The notes under the pieces: model-generated | The model's input: the letters and a program-made list of their open reading frames with translations, nothing else | The model's database searches: none | Told to the model about the DNA's origin: nothing | Position numbers and translations under genes: made by a program | Shown: in pieces, positions 50,701-62,352 of the stretch | Layout of the letters: each line of letters begins with the position of its first letter | How positions within the stretch are numbered: the stretch's first letter is position 1 | NCBI GenBank assembly: GCA_031213475.1 | Contig: JARUPZ010000029.1 | Span: 7,059,290 to 7,123,289, forward strand | Source of the DNA: Nereocystis luetkeana | Lineage: Eukaryota; Sar; Phaeophyceae; Laminariales; Laminariaceae | Direction of reading: 5' to 3' | DNA: 64,000 bases

Positions 50701-53700
50701 TGTACGCAAGACCCTAGGGGCTACAGCGGAATCCGGGGGCCTCGTCCGAGAGCTTCAAGCCGTACAGTACACGCGCTCACCACATCCGCGGGAACTGGTG
50801 GAAGTTGGATCTCAGATTGGCCAGAACGTTCCTGGCAATGCCGCGCTTGTATTGATCCCAGCTCCCCAGTGCCAACGTATATCGGCTTCCTATGGACGGG
50901 TGGAAGGTGAACCGCAACCGGAAATTCTCCGGGAGACCATCCCAGCCTACTTCGCGGATCTCCTCCAAGGCTGTGATGAGCTCCTCTTGATCACTTGGGT
51001 CTCCCTGAGCGATACAACAGCTCGACGAATTAGTTTTAAGGTGGCAGTGCCAACGGACGGAACACGACTCACCGACGGCACGTAAGTGGGACGAACAGGC
51101 GATGTCGTAGCGCTGCAGATACACTGCAGCAAGGCACTGAGGGCCCGTGTTACGATACAGGTAGGTACTTCGGTAGGCAGGTAGGCAGCACTTTTTGTTT
51201 TGCCCGAAACAAATATGAAGCTGGGAGGTTTTCACGACAATAGCGCAAGAGGAGATAGTTGGCCGCACGTCCCCGGTGGCTTGGTAGGTGGTCCGTCCGC
51301 GTGCCTACTTGAGATCAATTTCGTGGGTTCAAGGCTAAACGGGTGCATACTCGTAAGGACGTTTCCTCACATAAAAAACTGACTATAACAGGGGAAAGCG
51401 CGAGCGCGTGAGTTAGCAACATTCAATCGGAATCCACGAGCAGTGGGAATGCTGAATGAACCCTATGCGCCCTGAAAATGATGGCACGTAGCAGGGGGGA
51501 GAAGGAACGATACACCGTGACCACGGCATATCCACAAGATCGCCGAGCTTTAAACCTCCCTACGAGTTGAGTTGTAAAAGTGACGATCAAATAAATATCT
51601 AATAAATAAAAAAATAAAAAAATAGTTTTTTTTATATAAATGAACAAATAAACAAACAAATGTATATATAACTACGGAGTAGGCTGCGGATTTCGTATCT
51701 TTGCCGCGACAGCTGACGAGAGAGTCCAACACATCGGATTACCGCCGAAATCTCCGTGTCAGAGCATTGAACCGTTCTTTTTTCATAAGAGTTTTCTTCG
51801 AAACAAACAATCACCAGGTATGTATCATTCGTCCCCATATATAACGAACAATTGTGTTTTGAATTTTGAAAACCCCAAATGTTCTTATATTCAGGAACAT
51901 ACAGGTACCTGGTATGTTTTATCCTTTTTGTCACCCACCCAGCCCAGCGTCCGAGCCGAGTCTTTACCATGGAGAAAAACAGCTCTTCCGTTTGCATTCG
52001 TATCCCGGAGTTTAGAAGGCACAAATAGGATATCCGAAACGACGTGCTGTCCATACGCATCAACACCCGGCACACACGCAATGTTCGTGTTTTTTCATCC
52101 TGGAGAGACACGCTCTGTAGATACCGATCACGATACGTGTTGTATATGCAAGCATACAGGTGGCCGCGACCTGCCCCTCCCCCCCACCTACCTAGACGCG
52201 TCCTGCGATAGGGGTTCCCTCTATTTTTCGGAGGCTCCTGTCCCTTCCCACAAGGTATAGTGCGGAATTCAACGGGGATTACACATGCATACGACTGATG
52301 CTTACTACACGCATCTCGTACGGGTACCTATATGCACCATGCCCATCAATGTAGAGCACAAGTTACATACTCACCCCTCAATTGCTGACGCCCGGCAAAG
52401 GACGCCGTGGCGGCTCAGAATGTTTTTTTGTTTTTTTTTGCTAAAATGTGATGAACTTCTGTCGTAGAACGCCTCCCTACCTGTTACGGGCGCAAAGAAA
52501 CCTTGTGGAGACGTGAAACAATGTGGCACACCATTGCACGTGACAGCTAGAGAAGTGGCCACCTTGTGAGGTTTGCTGCATTTTTCAATGCCCCCACATT
52601 TTGTTTTCAAGCCCACATTATGCAAAGAGGGAGGGGGGGGGGGGTTCCGGCCTTCCGTGCTAGGCAAGCAAGAGCCCATGGAATACTACAGTACTGCTGT
52701 ATACCCGGACTGGATACGGGAAGCACACCCACACAATCCCTGCAAAGTGCAGGAGACAACCCTCGAAAGTAGTTAGGGTTCAAGCCGCAGTTGCTCGCCT
52801 GAAAGCACAAGAGGCAATACCTTGTGCGGACTCCTTGCCCCCCGTGGGTAGTGTTGCTGCGTGTTCTCCGCACCAAATTTGATGCTATTGCTTTTCCAGC
52901 AGAAGTACAATGGCTACGTTCGTATCTTCTCCGTTAGCCATACACATCGGGCAGATACCGCATATTATATATATATATATATCTATATATATATATTTGC
53001 GTTACTGGAACGGCGTAATAGTCCAGTAATTGCGTTACCACGCCGTAATAGTCCAATCGGATCTCTGTCTGGTACCAGGTAGTCCCTTACAGACCCCCCC
53101 CCGCAGGGGTATCTGGCAGGGATATGATTAGTGATCCAGCATTGGGACATATGCGCTTGGATTAACTCGAAATGTACGTCTCACTCGCTCGGGGCCATCC
53201 CTGCGAGAGCCCGTTTCACACACCCTTGGACTGGCGACGTCGGACTGCCGTACTCGTGCGGATGCTGCATTTCCTGCAGAGTGGAGTGTCGCATCCAGAG
53301 CAAACGTCGGTACTTGCTTAGCAAGGTTGGGCTCCTGGTTTGGACGCTGGCAACCAACCTCCACAGAGTAAAAGACACCGTACTCTTTCTTATCCGACGA
53401 TAGCATACCAACGTGCTGCCGAGCAGGTAGGTGTCCCTGTGCCCTCCGGAATATTGAGGATCAAAAGGTTTCCGTGTGTATACGAGGTTTAGGGTTTTTA
53501 CTTGTTCCAAGTTTTTTTTTCTCTTCAGATTTATCATTCACAATACTGGAAACCACCTTTTCCTCTTCAGATTCAACATTCAAACGATTGAAACCACCCT
53601 TTCCTCTATATACTTGCGAGAGCCTTTGCAGCCTTTATTAGTTCTCGAACGAACTAAATTGTCGTACCATGGTTGAACCTAGCCCACCCCCCCCCCCCCC

Positions 53701-56700
53701 CCGAAAGAAAACCCACGAACAAATCAAGCCTGAAATTGTCGAAAATATCACCAAAAAGACACCAAAACAAAACTTCGCCTGCGGCGGAAACAGACCCACA
53801 TATTATTTTCGCCTTCGGAGAGTTAGGCCTTCAAGCTGCACGTCTATGGCGCAACCGCGCAATTTTTTACCCCCGATGTATAAATCTGGTACGTGGTAGC
53901 CCCTTACCCTCTGGCCTTTCCATTTTTAATGGGACTTCAGTCCTAAAAAAGGGTTATACCTGTCTGGAGTGAATGAGAGGAAAGTTTGAAAGTTTTACGG
54001 TTACAGAAACACCCTCTGCGTGATTGGCGAATGTTGTACAGCTTGGTGTCTGAGTGACGACGGGCTCACGATTTTCTGCATGTCGATGAGTGGAAACAAC
54101 GGTGGAAGGCTGAGCACATAGTACACACACAAGCTAAGGATGAAACTCGGAAATCTTGCGCGTCTTCCAGGCGTAACGCTAACAAGTAGAGACATGTTTT
54201 AGGCGCAGGGATGGCGGAGGAGCGACCCTACGGTGCGTCAAGTGGCACTAGTAGTATGATGATGTTCTACTTCCTAGTCGGCCGGGTGCCTTGCTACCCT
54301 GTCTGCCATCTCCTTCCTACTTTCGTCTACCGCAGTTTCCATTCTACTCCTCCTCTTCCCCCCCCCTCTCCGCATTCCCCTGGTCGGGTTTTCTGCCACT
54401 TCTTCTGTTGCCTCCTCCCCCCCCATTCCCTTGGATAGTGGCGGATGCACGGAGGATGTGCGTATGCATGGCCGAGTATGGCACTGCCCGTACAGACATG
54501 ATTTCTTTTCAAGTCTACTACTAATAATATATATTCTCGAGTATTGTGTGATTCATCTCTCCATTCGTCCCAGCAGTACTAGGCATCACCCCCACATTTC
54601 GTGTTCTAGAATGGGACCAATCACTGTTGAGAGTTGACGAGGGAGGAAGTTTGTCTGGAATCTTGCACAACTTACAGAAGTTTCGGGTATAAATGCCGAA
54701 CGCAAATTCCGAGCACGGGTTGGATGTCAGACCTAATTCACAGAACGTTCCGGGTACCGTTGTATTCGAATAAAGGAGTCCGTGGTCACACGAAGATCCT
54801 GGAGTCCTATTCATAAGAAGATCCGAAACCCCATAAAAACCGCATACGAAAGTTGTATCCGTAAACACGGGTACAGAAGGTATTCATCGTGACATTCTGA
54901 CACGGGCGTACTTCACTTTGGGTTCGTGTATGAAAGTCTTCGAATACCAGCTATCGCCCGTACGCACCGGTATATTGTACGCATGTGCGTGTTCCCCTGT
55001 ACTATGAGCGGAGAAGCGCAGTGAAGCCACCGGTTTTATCGTGGTCGGACCAATGCGTTGGAAATAGGCCTGATGGACACAACTGAAATTGATTCACTCT
55101 TTGCTTTTTATCTCTGTGTGTGTGTGTTTTTTTTTCTTTTCTTTTTTCCGAAAAGCGAGTCGGTCTTGATGGGTCGAAGAAAAAAGTCGTCCATCCTGCC
55201 TTCAGTTTCTTCCTGAAAATGAAAAGGCGGCGGGACGGACTGCAATCTGTCGATAATAGCAACACAAATGCATTCCAGCGATTTTAAAACACGTGCCTGA
55301 AAAAGGAGGCGCCACGTGAAATAGAAAACTTGCGCTCGCTCGCAGTTATTCAGATACACCACTCCATCCAGAGTCATTGGAGCCGGTCCTGTCACCATGG
55401 ACGTTACCGTGTGTCGATGAGTTACGCGTGAGAACAGAAGCACCTTGATACGAGGTGTTACATTTTCAGCTCTTCTTACTCCATTGCTCGCCTCATACGG
55501 CGGGACGCACGGATCGGATCGGTCGATTCGGCAAACGTTTTTGAAGCCCACCACATTTTTCACCACCTCACGAGACACAACAGCATACCGCACAGCAGCC
55601 TTCACCAGCCCCCATACCGGCGTGACTGCCACTACCGTTGCCGCCCAGTCAGGCAGCGCGGCACAACGTCGTCTCCGCACGCCAGCGGCGCGTATCATCA
55701 TCCGATGGCAGCAGCGCGTTCTGTGATCGAGGACCAACACAGCTGCGCCGCCTGTGCGACTCTCGACGACATCCAATGCGAAAACCCCGACAAGATGAAT
55801 CGGACGAGGCGCCTAAAGAACCGTCTATTTATTAACGAAAAAAGCGCCACAGAAAACGAGTACAAGGTGCATCGTACATGTTGCTTGATTGAGCAAAGCA
55901 GCAGCAGCAGCAGCAGCAGTTGTGGAGGGTGCAGCACACACCTCCTGGAACCCTCGAGCAGGACACGAAGAGGTTATCACCTAAAACTTCGCCGACCCTA
56001 CTCCGTCGTGTCCAACGGCCCCAGCAAGAACACACCCGACTATCCGCACGAACAAGCTCGATCCGATTGACGATAGAAAAGGCGTCCAGACACGTTCCGT
56101 CGATCACAAAGTGGATCGGAAGGCTTAACTTCATTTACACCTTCATTCCGACTGCGCAACAGTTACAACACACGCACACACGCACCTATTTTTAAACTCG
56201 TTTGCAGGACGCACCTGGTCACCGACAGCATCCAAGAAAGTGGGTGGAGATGGTAACAATAAGCATGCTTGCCGACTTTTAAGGAAAGTGCACAATGAGA
56301 AAATCAAGACGAGCGAGGGGGAAAGGCAATTACTGTAAAAAATAATCCGGCAGGGAACACTGTGGCCCACCAACGATGGTAGTGTACCGGGCAGCCAACA
56401 AAGCTGCAGTCTCTTCTCCAAGATCTATGCCAAAGCTGGATGACCTACTTTTCAGAACTCACGGCGCTCGATTACTCGATAAAATAAACCAGTACGCACC
56501 AGAAAACACGGACAAAAGGGATTCTCGAAAAACAAGCTTCCCCTCCTTGCAAGCACAACATACCCGCACAACGGGACACCCTATTTCGAAGTGTTTGTGT
56601 TCCTGTGGTCCAGCCGCGGGACACCAGCAAAACGCCTTGATCTACGTGCACTGCGTCGTGGCGGTCGGTTCTTGTCGGTTACATGCCCGTGACAACATAC

Positions 56701-59425
56701 GCACAAGGAAACACCATACGTACTTGAAAGCGCTTGTGTTCCTTTCGTACGATCGAGGAGGACACCAGCAAAACCCCCTTGATCTGCGCCGCGTCGTGGC
56801 GGTCGATGCTCTCGTTGGTGCGAGTCCGCGACCACGAGTCTATCAACCTATCAACCGGCGCTCTGCGGAACCTGACTCCACTCCCTCGTCCAAGTAAGTA
56901 ACGATTTCTGGCTGAGTGAAACGTAGAAGGTCATCATATCAGAGCCTCTGCTTTCGAAGGTGCGTATAATATTACTTCTGCTGTTCATTCTCTTATTTTA
57001 TTCTGCGTCCTACGTGTCAGTCGAAACATGAGGAGGAAACTGACACACACCCGCTACATGGGTGGCGCTCAAGAGGATGGGGAGGGGAGGGGGGGGGGGG
57101 CGGGGAGGCGATGGCGGTACGTGAACCGCGGATGACGCGAGCGGGAAGCAGACGGCAGGCAGGGTACCAAGGTACCAAAACAATTTCAGCAGCATCATCA
57201 GGTAGAACCTGGCTATGCTCCTCGTACCACAGACTGCTGCGGCTGCCTCGAGGGTGCTTTGTTGTGCTTGCCTCTCCCCTCTTTTCGTTCTTGGTCGGTC
57301 GTATCAATAAAAACACGTATAATATTAACAGTATTCCGCTCTGTTTCCATGTTGTGTGACAATCGTTCAGGAACAATATTTTCCCCAGGGAAATCGACAT
57401 TCACATACCGACTCGTTTCACGGTGGTCATTTATTTTCAGGACTCACGAAGTATGTTGTCGGGGCAAGCTCTGTTTCAGACGGATCGAACCATCGTTTCA
57501 AATTTTTTGTTGTTTTCTTCGTTGCGTCGGCGTAATTCGTTTTTCTGACATAAACTTGGTTAACCCTTTTTAGAACTGCAGTCTCATTTTGGGGACAATC
57601 CACTCAAATTTCAAGTAGTTTGTCCCCAAATCGGGACTGCGGTTCTAAATTTTCTCGTCCGGGGGGCACTTTGTGGAACTAAGATTTCTGACCAATTGAG
57701 TCCCTCACGTAAGTGAGGAACTAACCATCAGTGATGATGAAAAAAATACTCGTATATTCGTTTTAGGAAAACTACGGGGGACCAGAGTTAATAGGACCTA
57801 TGGTATACATTCAAACCTACATGTTTAACCATTTTTACTAACAATATTTGGTGCTATTAACTATGGCGGCCCCCCGTAGTAGCGCATACAAGTGCCGGTT
57901 GGGTGGCTCGAACGACTTTCTTCCAAGTATTTTATCGGGGGAGATATTGAGCTCCTAGTAATTGGGGCTCAGGAACTTCTGGTGCACCCCTACTGCTGTG
58001 GGATTCATGGAGAACAGTATTCATTTTTCATCTAGTTTGAAGCGAGATATAGGCGAAAACCCCACTTTTCTCGTCTAAAGCTGTGAAGATTATATATATC
58101 GCAAAATCTGCCCCGATGGGGGTCGAAGCAAAACTCCTCGGATTCGGGTGAATTGGACCTGCACACTGTTTTTTTTTTTTTTTTTTTCCTTCTCGGAATT
58201 TTTCGGTTGGCCGAAAAAAGCCTTTTTCATGAATCTTCATAGAGTAGTGTGGTATGGTATTTATCACATGCTTGTTATCGTGTATGCACAGATGCATCAT
58301 TGTGGATATATCCATATTTTTCTCTTTCTTACCCACTCCTGTATCCATACATATGTCCTCTCGACATACCTGGTATGCGTAGGGCGTCGTCTCTAATTTT
58401 TTGTTTCGGTTCGGACATTTCGGGGTATATATTTCCCCATTTTTTCCGAAACATGGCCGTAGGTTCAAGGTTTTATTTCCCAGACCGGTTTTGCATTCCT
58501 CTCGGCCGCGCGATTCTGGAGCATTTTGTTTTGATGTGTCAATTCTCAAAAAAATGGCGGAGAAAAAACCGGTACACCTCCTTCGTAAGAATTGTTCTGC
58601 CTGGACCTAGAGTAAGATGAGATGGCATTGCCTCGTCTGCTTCGCTCGCTGCATAACAAATATTCTACCAGCTGTATCCCTGTATCGCGGTTTAGTGGCT
58701 GGTCACACAGCTTGAACATATCTCGAGGACTGAAGAATCAGAACGGACACTTGAGTGTGCTGGATGCGGACGGGCAGAGAGGACAACACACACACACACA
58801 TACGCACCGTGATGTTCCTGAACGTAGCTTCTGGCTCCGGCACGGATGGTAACTCCAGGTTAAAAAACAGCAGCCAGTTCACCAGCTCGCAGCTCTCCAG
58901 GTTCTGCTCGCCAATCAAACCACCCTCCTGGACAGATTCCAGTTCCGCCTCGTCAACGGACGGGTGGCAGTATAACGTCCCGCCTTCCGGCCCGTCCTCA
59001 CTCCCCTCGTCGTACCCGAAGTTGGGAGTTATTAAATCGCAGCCGATCTCCGCGGCGTATAGCCAGGCAGCTAAATGCCTCGTCACTTCGCTGCCGACCC
59101 CGTCCGCCCTCACCTGCGGCTGTACGACGCAGGGCTGTCCTCTCTGCCGCATCTCGACGGCGATCTCCTTCATGAGACGGCGGTCGGAGTAGTCGAGGTG
59201 GAGCCAATCGGGGACCGACTGCGCCCAGGATGACCACACGTCCATGCACTCCGCGAGTGTCCAGGAAACCTGTGGGCCGCTGCCGGCGAACTCCATGCAC
59301 GCTTCTATCGCTGTCATCCCACTTGGATCTTGCGCGCCCCGCGACGGTAACGCGGATACATGGAAAGGAAAAATCCAAAACACGACCGTCAGCACCTCCA
59401 GGAACCGGATTCTGAAGGCCGCCAT
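44790..59425 (-). CDS. Glycosyltransferase-like protein (fucosyltransferase-like GT-B signature), multi-exon
   Basis: Probable secretory-pathway sugar transferase. Exons found, in order: 59425-58808 (N-terminus), 51004-50781, 49031-48758, 46863-46699, 45116-44790 (stop TGA at 44792-44790). The last four join perfectly in phase: FPRMW|YNEKPRCDYDPSHL, then NFAIHVRLGDR, then FPEWPVDTDE|IPRCV, then VGDNVHECLSCMIQ|ADGVLMGCSTFGQIAGLL, ending LRGGG. The IHVRLGDR motif resembles the HxRxGD donor-site motif of alpha-1,6/1,2- and O-fucosyltransferases, and CSTFGQIAGLL sits where those enzymes have their second conserved nucleotide-sugar motif (family knowledge; exact donor unproven). Exon 51004-50781 contains RLRFTFHPSIGSRYTLALGS and W near its end. 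At least one exon linking 58808 to 51004 was not located, so the protein as listed is incomplete in the middle. The 7.8 kb gap and introns are packed with MITEs. Confidence 0.75.
46142..46386. mobile_element. MITE C copy 1
   Basis: 245 bp with inverted ends GGCGTTCTACGATAGGGGT / ACCTCTATCGTAGAACGC. Internal words GAAGCCCCTCACTTAAGGAG and AAAACTGACTTCAGC recur in the other copies. In the glycosyltransferase intron. Confidence 0.85.
47070..47318. mobile_element. MITE C copy 2 (reverse orientation)
   Basis: Ends CGCATTCTACGTTAAAGGT / AACCTCTACCGTAGAACGCC, with GATCTTGTTTCGAAAAAATA and CAAGCGAGGAGCCTC inside. Confidence 0.8.
47572..47923. mobile_element. MITE C copies 3a (truncated) and 3b (full) in tandem
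   Basis: A ~100 bp left portion (47572-47672) stops at GCATCCCGATGA and is followed directly by a complete copy (47675-47923) with ends GGCGTTCTACGATAGAGGT / TATCGTAGAACGC. The full copy is nearly identical to copy 1, including CGATGAATAATCTCATGACG, so it is recent. Confidence 0.8.
47925..48070. mobile_element. MITE C fragment
   Basis: CATTTTTCGCAACAAGATTG, TTTTGGGTTAAGGAACCCCG and TTTATCGCGGAACG form the distal half of the family, abutting copy 3b. Confidence 0.65.
48243..48477. mobile_element. MITE C copy 4 (reverse orientation)
   Basis: 235 bp, ends CGTTCTACGATAGAGGTAGC / GGTGAACCTCTATCGTAGAA. Confidence 0.85.
49086..49349. mobile_element. Family D element, copy 2
   Basis: Ends GCTGAGTCACCCCACGGTAG / CCTGTGGGATGGCTC with AGGGGTTGCACGTTTTGGGC and TATCGGGTGAGATATCAAGC inside, parallel to copies 1 and 3. 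Confidence 0.7.
49714..50055. mobile_element. MITE C copy 5, interrupted by MITE B
   Basis: Outer ends GATGAGTTGCACGATAGTGG / CTACCTCTACCGTAGAATGC. Family words are continuous once 49766-49854 is removed (TCTTTACTTAA ... GAGGAGCTCCATACC). Confidence 0.8.
49766..49854. mobile_element. MITE B copy 5, nested in MITE C
   Basis: 89 bp palindrome CCCTTTTAGAACCGCAGTCC ... GGTTCTAAAGGGG flanked by TTAA (49762-49765) and TTGA (49855-49858) within the MITE C copy. Confidence 0.85.
50447..50552. mobile_element. MITE A copy 8
   Basis: 106 bp, ends CTACGGGGGTCCATAGTTAA / TTAACTATGGCCCCCCGTAA, close to the exon at 50781-51004. Confidence 0.8.
52197..52475. mobile_element. MITE C copy 6, diverged
   Basis: Ends GCGTCCTGCGATAGGGGTTC / ACTTCTGTCGTAGAACGCC. 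The interior is largely unrelated, suggesting an internal replacement or deletion derivative. Confidence 0.55.
53920..53962. mobile_element. MITE B fragment
   Basis: TTTTTAATGGGACTTCAGTCC then TAAAAAAGGGTTA, a one-sided relic of the family. Confidence 0.45.
55108..55776 (-). CDS. Hypothetical ORF, possible exon or spurious
   Basis: 222 codons open on the minus strand inside the long glycosyltransferase intron, e.g. TVVAVTPVWGLVKAAVRYAV, VVKNVVGFKNVCRIDRSDPC. A GTAAGA donor-like site occurs after ASNG (about 55482). No family recognised, and the C-terminal part runs into a low-complexity KKKRKKNTHTQR tail, so it is probably not coding over its full length. Could include the missing linking exon, but I see no motif to support that. 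Confidence 0.2.
   Translation of the reverse strand: MDVVESRTGGAAVLVLDHRTRCCHRMMIRAAGVRRRRCAALPDWAATVVAVTPVWGLVKAAVRYAVVSREVVKNVVGFKNVCRIDRSDPCVPPYEASNGVRRAENVTPRIKVLLFSRVTHRHTVTSMVTGPAPMTLDGVVYLNNCERAQVFYFTWRLLFQARVLKSLECICVAIIDRLQSVPPPFHFQEETEGRMDDFFLRPIKTDSLFGKKKRKKNTHTQR
57095..57300. repeat. Family H repeat, copy 1
   Basis: GGTACCAAGGTACCA, CTCGTACCACAGACTGCTGC and GAGGGTGCTTTGTTGTGCTT recur at 63425-63605 and, more weakly, at 61800-61945. Confidence 0.5.
57564..57650. mobile_element. MITE B copy 6
   Basis: Left end CCCTTTTTAGAACTGCAGTC after TTAA; right end decayed (GGTTCTAAATTTTC). The core is identical to copy 3 (CAATCCACTCAAATTTCAAG). Confidence 0.7.
57660..58005. mobile_element. 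Family D element, copy 3, interrupted by MITE A
   Basis: Family words CTGACCAATTGAGTCCCTCA and ACTCGTATATTCGTTTTAGG lie left, and TATTTTATCGGGGGAGATAT and CCCCTACTGCTGTGGGA lie right, of MITE A copy 9. Confidence 0.7.
57772..57879. mobile_element. MITE A copy 9, nested in family D
   Basis: 108 bp, ends CTACGGGGGACCAGAGTTAA / TTAACTATGGCGGCCCCCCG. Confidence 0.8.
58808..59425 (-). CDS. First exon of the glycosyltransferase-like gene
   Basis: 206 codons from ATG 59425. MAAFRIRFLEVLTVVFWIFP followed by FHVSA is a signal peptide or type II membrane anchor, implying ER/Golgi entry. RADGVGSEVTRHLAAWLYAA then EIGCDLITPNFGY looks like the G-rich N-terminal binding loop of this transferase class. 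CHPSVDEAEL, ESCELVNWLLFFNLELPSV and ATFRNIT follow, ending at donor ACG|GTGCGT in phase 0. Its link to the downstream exons is inferred from strand, phase and family order (anchor, GxG loop, HVRxGD). It could be a separate gene if the missing exon is not found. Confidence 0.65.
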
Positions 59426-61364
59426 GACGCCTGAAACGGCGAACAGTATCCATCAGACGGGACGACGAAACAGGTATTATCGCAAGCATTGGTGGAGAAA
59501 CGGTTAGGGTCGGTCGCGTTTGTATTTTTTCTCGCACGGACTCTTATCCAAAAATCTCGTCACAGGACAGGCTCCGAAGAGCTCTCGCTTGTGTTCTGCA
59601 CCACCAAATCGTTATTTGTAACTGTTTTTTTTTCAATGGTTTGTTCGTTTAAATTATTATTTCTATCACTGTGTTTGGGAGTTGATGTTGCCGGTGCATG
59701 TATCTCTGCGGCGTAGTTTTGTGGATACAGAAACTTGTGTCTCCCTAGAACATTGGTCGGAGTCTCTACTACTACAGTGTCTGTGCCCTTCACAACAAAC
59801 CCGTCCTTTCTACCCGTCGACACCCAGCACAAACAACCAGTGTCCATTCCGATTCTTCAATACTATTAATATCAAGATTATAACCTCCGCGGCCACGAAA
59901 CGACGCCATTGCAGAGCAGCTACAGCGCATTGTTATGCGGTAAGCAGAGTAGACAATGCAGGACCACGTCATCGCAGCACTAGTTAACCTTGCGACGGCT
60001 ACCCCAAGCTTTCATACGCAGACGCACTGGCCAACACTGTCTGTGAATACCCCGAGACGACGGAGCGAAAGCGGAGGGTATTTTTCGCGGGGTTTGTGTC
60101 TCGTGCGGGTAACGAGAGACTACCCGAGCGAGTGATGACTGGGGAATTGGAGAGGGGAGAGGGGCAATTGGGAGTGCAAGAGCACGACTGGATGGGTTGT
60201 CTCGCGTGCGACCTGTCGTTGTTTAACGTGCCCATCGAAGAAAAACCATGTCCGCTGGCAGCGAAGAAATCGGGCAAGTTTTTCAGACGTGTTGAAAAGG
60301 GGCAGATCAGTACATGAAGCGCTGGTTTCTTGGAGACCGAGAATGCAGCTAAACCACGAGCGCTTGAGGTACCAAATGGGCAGCGACTCAAACAAGACGC
60401 CGTCGGGCCCAGGGCCCGAGGGAGGGGAGGAGAGGAGCCGCGTTGAAGAAGGCGTAGCAACAGTAGAGCTAGGCCGGTGAAGAAAGTGAAGGCCCCCGCC
60501 GAAACTTGGCACTTGGCCGTCTTTCTAGTTGAGATGCCCAGCGACCGCTTGCCTAACGCTGTGTTACAATCCCTGCTTTTTTTTGTTTGTTCTGAGGTCC
60601 TATCCCCCGCCAAGTCGATCGTAACCCCCCCCACCCCCCCCCCCCCCCGTACCCTGCCATTCTGCGTCGGCTGCGTCAACTTATTGTTTTTTATTTGAGG
60701 GATCCTGTGCTATTCTTCTTTTTTTTTTCCCCCCGATCATTTTAGGTCCGTATTTCTCTCTCGTCTTTGTCTCGCCCTTGGCATAGGACTGCTCGTTTTT
60801 TGTGTGCTGTTAGCTTTTTGTCTCTCTACCCTCTTCTTGTCCTTCGTCTTCCGTCCGGTCTTCTGGTGGGGCGACCTTACGTTGGTCCAAAAGCTGGCTA
60901 TGTCATAGGACTGATCGTACCAGCAAACAGCAACCTTGTCCTCGGGACTCGGCCCGCGCCCTCTGAGCGATGTTTGCTTCGTTCCTGTTATTTTTTTCCT
61001 TCCTCTTTTGTCATTTATGTCCCTCCTTCGAGCTTTTCTTTTTCCTTTTTTCCCTCTTCTCTTTTTCGAGTGCACATACAAATACCACGGGTATCTTCCT
61101 GGTGTTATTCTGTTGCACGTGATACGGGATGGAACACACCATAGCTCGTTAGTGCCGGTCCCCTCGCAGAACTGGTACAAAAGCTGCCGCACGCACTATC
61201 TCGTACCAGGTGTATACTTGTTTTTATCCCGACGAGATGCACTTTGCTCTGCAGCCTTTTTTTTGTGACCACATGCGGGATTCGGGAGAAGTGAACTACA
61301 AGCCATGTGACAACGCCATCATCATCATCATCATCATCATCATCATTAGAAACGACAAGGACAC
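59426..61364. other. 5' flank of the glycosyltransferase gene and gene-poor sequence
   Basis: Overlapping frames at 60000-60680 on both strands lack motifs. A C run lies at 60628-60648. No promoter element can be named. Confidence 0.4.
61317..61346. repeat. (CAT)n microsatellite
   Basis: About ten uninterrupted CAT/ATC units immediately before MITE C copy 7. Confidence 0.9.
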
Positions 61365-61590
61365 GAGGTAGCACATTTCCATTAATTGTTTTTCTGAAAG
61401 ACGGGGTTGCTCAACCCCAATTCATCGGAACACCAATCTTGTTTCGAAAAATGGCATTTTGGCATATACTTGGACCAAGGGATTATTCATCGGAACACGA
61501 TTTGATTTTCGCTGACGTCAGTTTTCGGGTAAGGTATGGAGCTCTTTAGCGAGGAGCCTCATAAAGTTTAGGGTGAACCTCTATCGTAGA
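61365..61590. mobile_element. MITE C copy 7 (outside the glycosyltransferase gene)
   Basis: Right end GGGTGAACCTCTATCGTAGA intact; left end begins at GAGGTAGCACATTTCC, lacking the outer GTTCTACGAT. Confidence 0.75.
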
Positions 61591-61799
61591 TGAGCGCACG
61601 GGCAAGACATGAACATTCTATGAACGAGATAAAAACGAAAGAAACAAGAAAAACAAGTGTTGCAGCTACTGGCGTAAAAGACGGGAAAGTGGTGCTTGGG
61701 GGTTCTTCAGGCAGCCGCAAGGTTCTGGGTCAAGTGGCAAAATGATAAGGCGGAGCTGGGTCGACAGCGCCATGCATCCGTTGTGTGGGTTGTACCTTA

Positions 61800-61945
61800 G
61801 GGAACTGGAGAGGGGGGGTCGACACTCGTACGGAAACCGCGGTTGACGAAAGCCGGAAGGAGACAGCCTACAGGGTAGCAACACACTAGGCCGACCACTA
61901 GGGAGAGCCTGCCCAGGCTACTCGTACCGCACAACTCTGCGCCTG
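61800..61945. repeat. Family H repeat, copy 2 (diverged)
   Basis: GTTGACGAAAGCCGGAAGGA, CTACAGGGTAGCAAC and CTCGTACCGCACAACTCTGC match the other copies in order. Confidence 0.4.
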
Positions 61946-62352
61946 ATTCGCATGCGACGCCTCTTGTGTTTGGGTACTAACGTACTTTTTGCCCATTCGT
62001 TCTTGTTCTTGGGACCTGCTTTTCTTGGGTGCTTTGTTGTTGTTGGGACTACATATATAAATATATATATATATTATATATATATATATATTTCTATCCC
62101 TTTCTTCCTTTTTTTGCTTTCTGTCGCTCCCTGTGTGCGAAGGAGCGGGTCGATAGTGCTGAAGGCGACGAGGCGGCCACGGACATCGGCAGCAGCAGGA
62201 CGGCACGCGGGCCCACCACCGGCGGGCACTCCAACACGAGAGCAGGACACGCCTTTTTTTTTTTGCTGATTCTGCTTTTTCCGACGCAGTACTCGTAGCA
62301 TGTACCAGGTATATGTTATTTACGCCACTGGTCTTCGTAGCGTCGGCGAGTA

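Noticed and set aside
52480..52680. Candidate missing glycosyltransferase exon (KTKCGGIEKCS on the minus strand)
   Set aside because: No acceptor site at a suitable place and the following residues do not resemble the family.
58028..58549. 173-codon Lys-rich minus frame
   Set aside because: AT-rich intronic sequence with homopolymer-derived KKKKKK; no recognisable domain.
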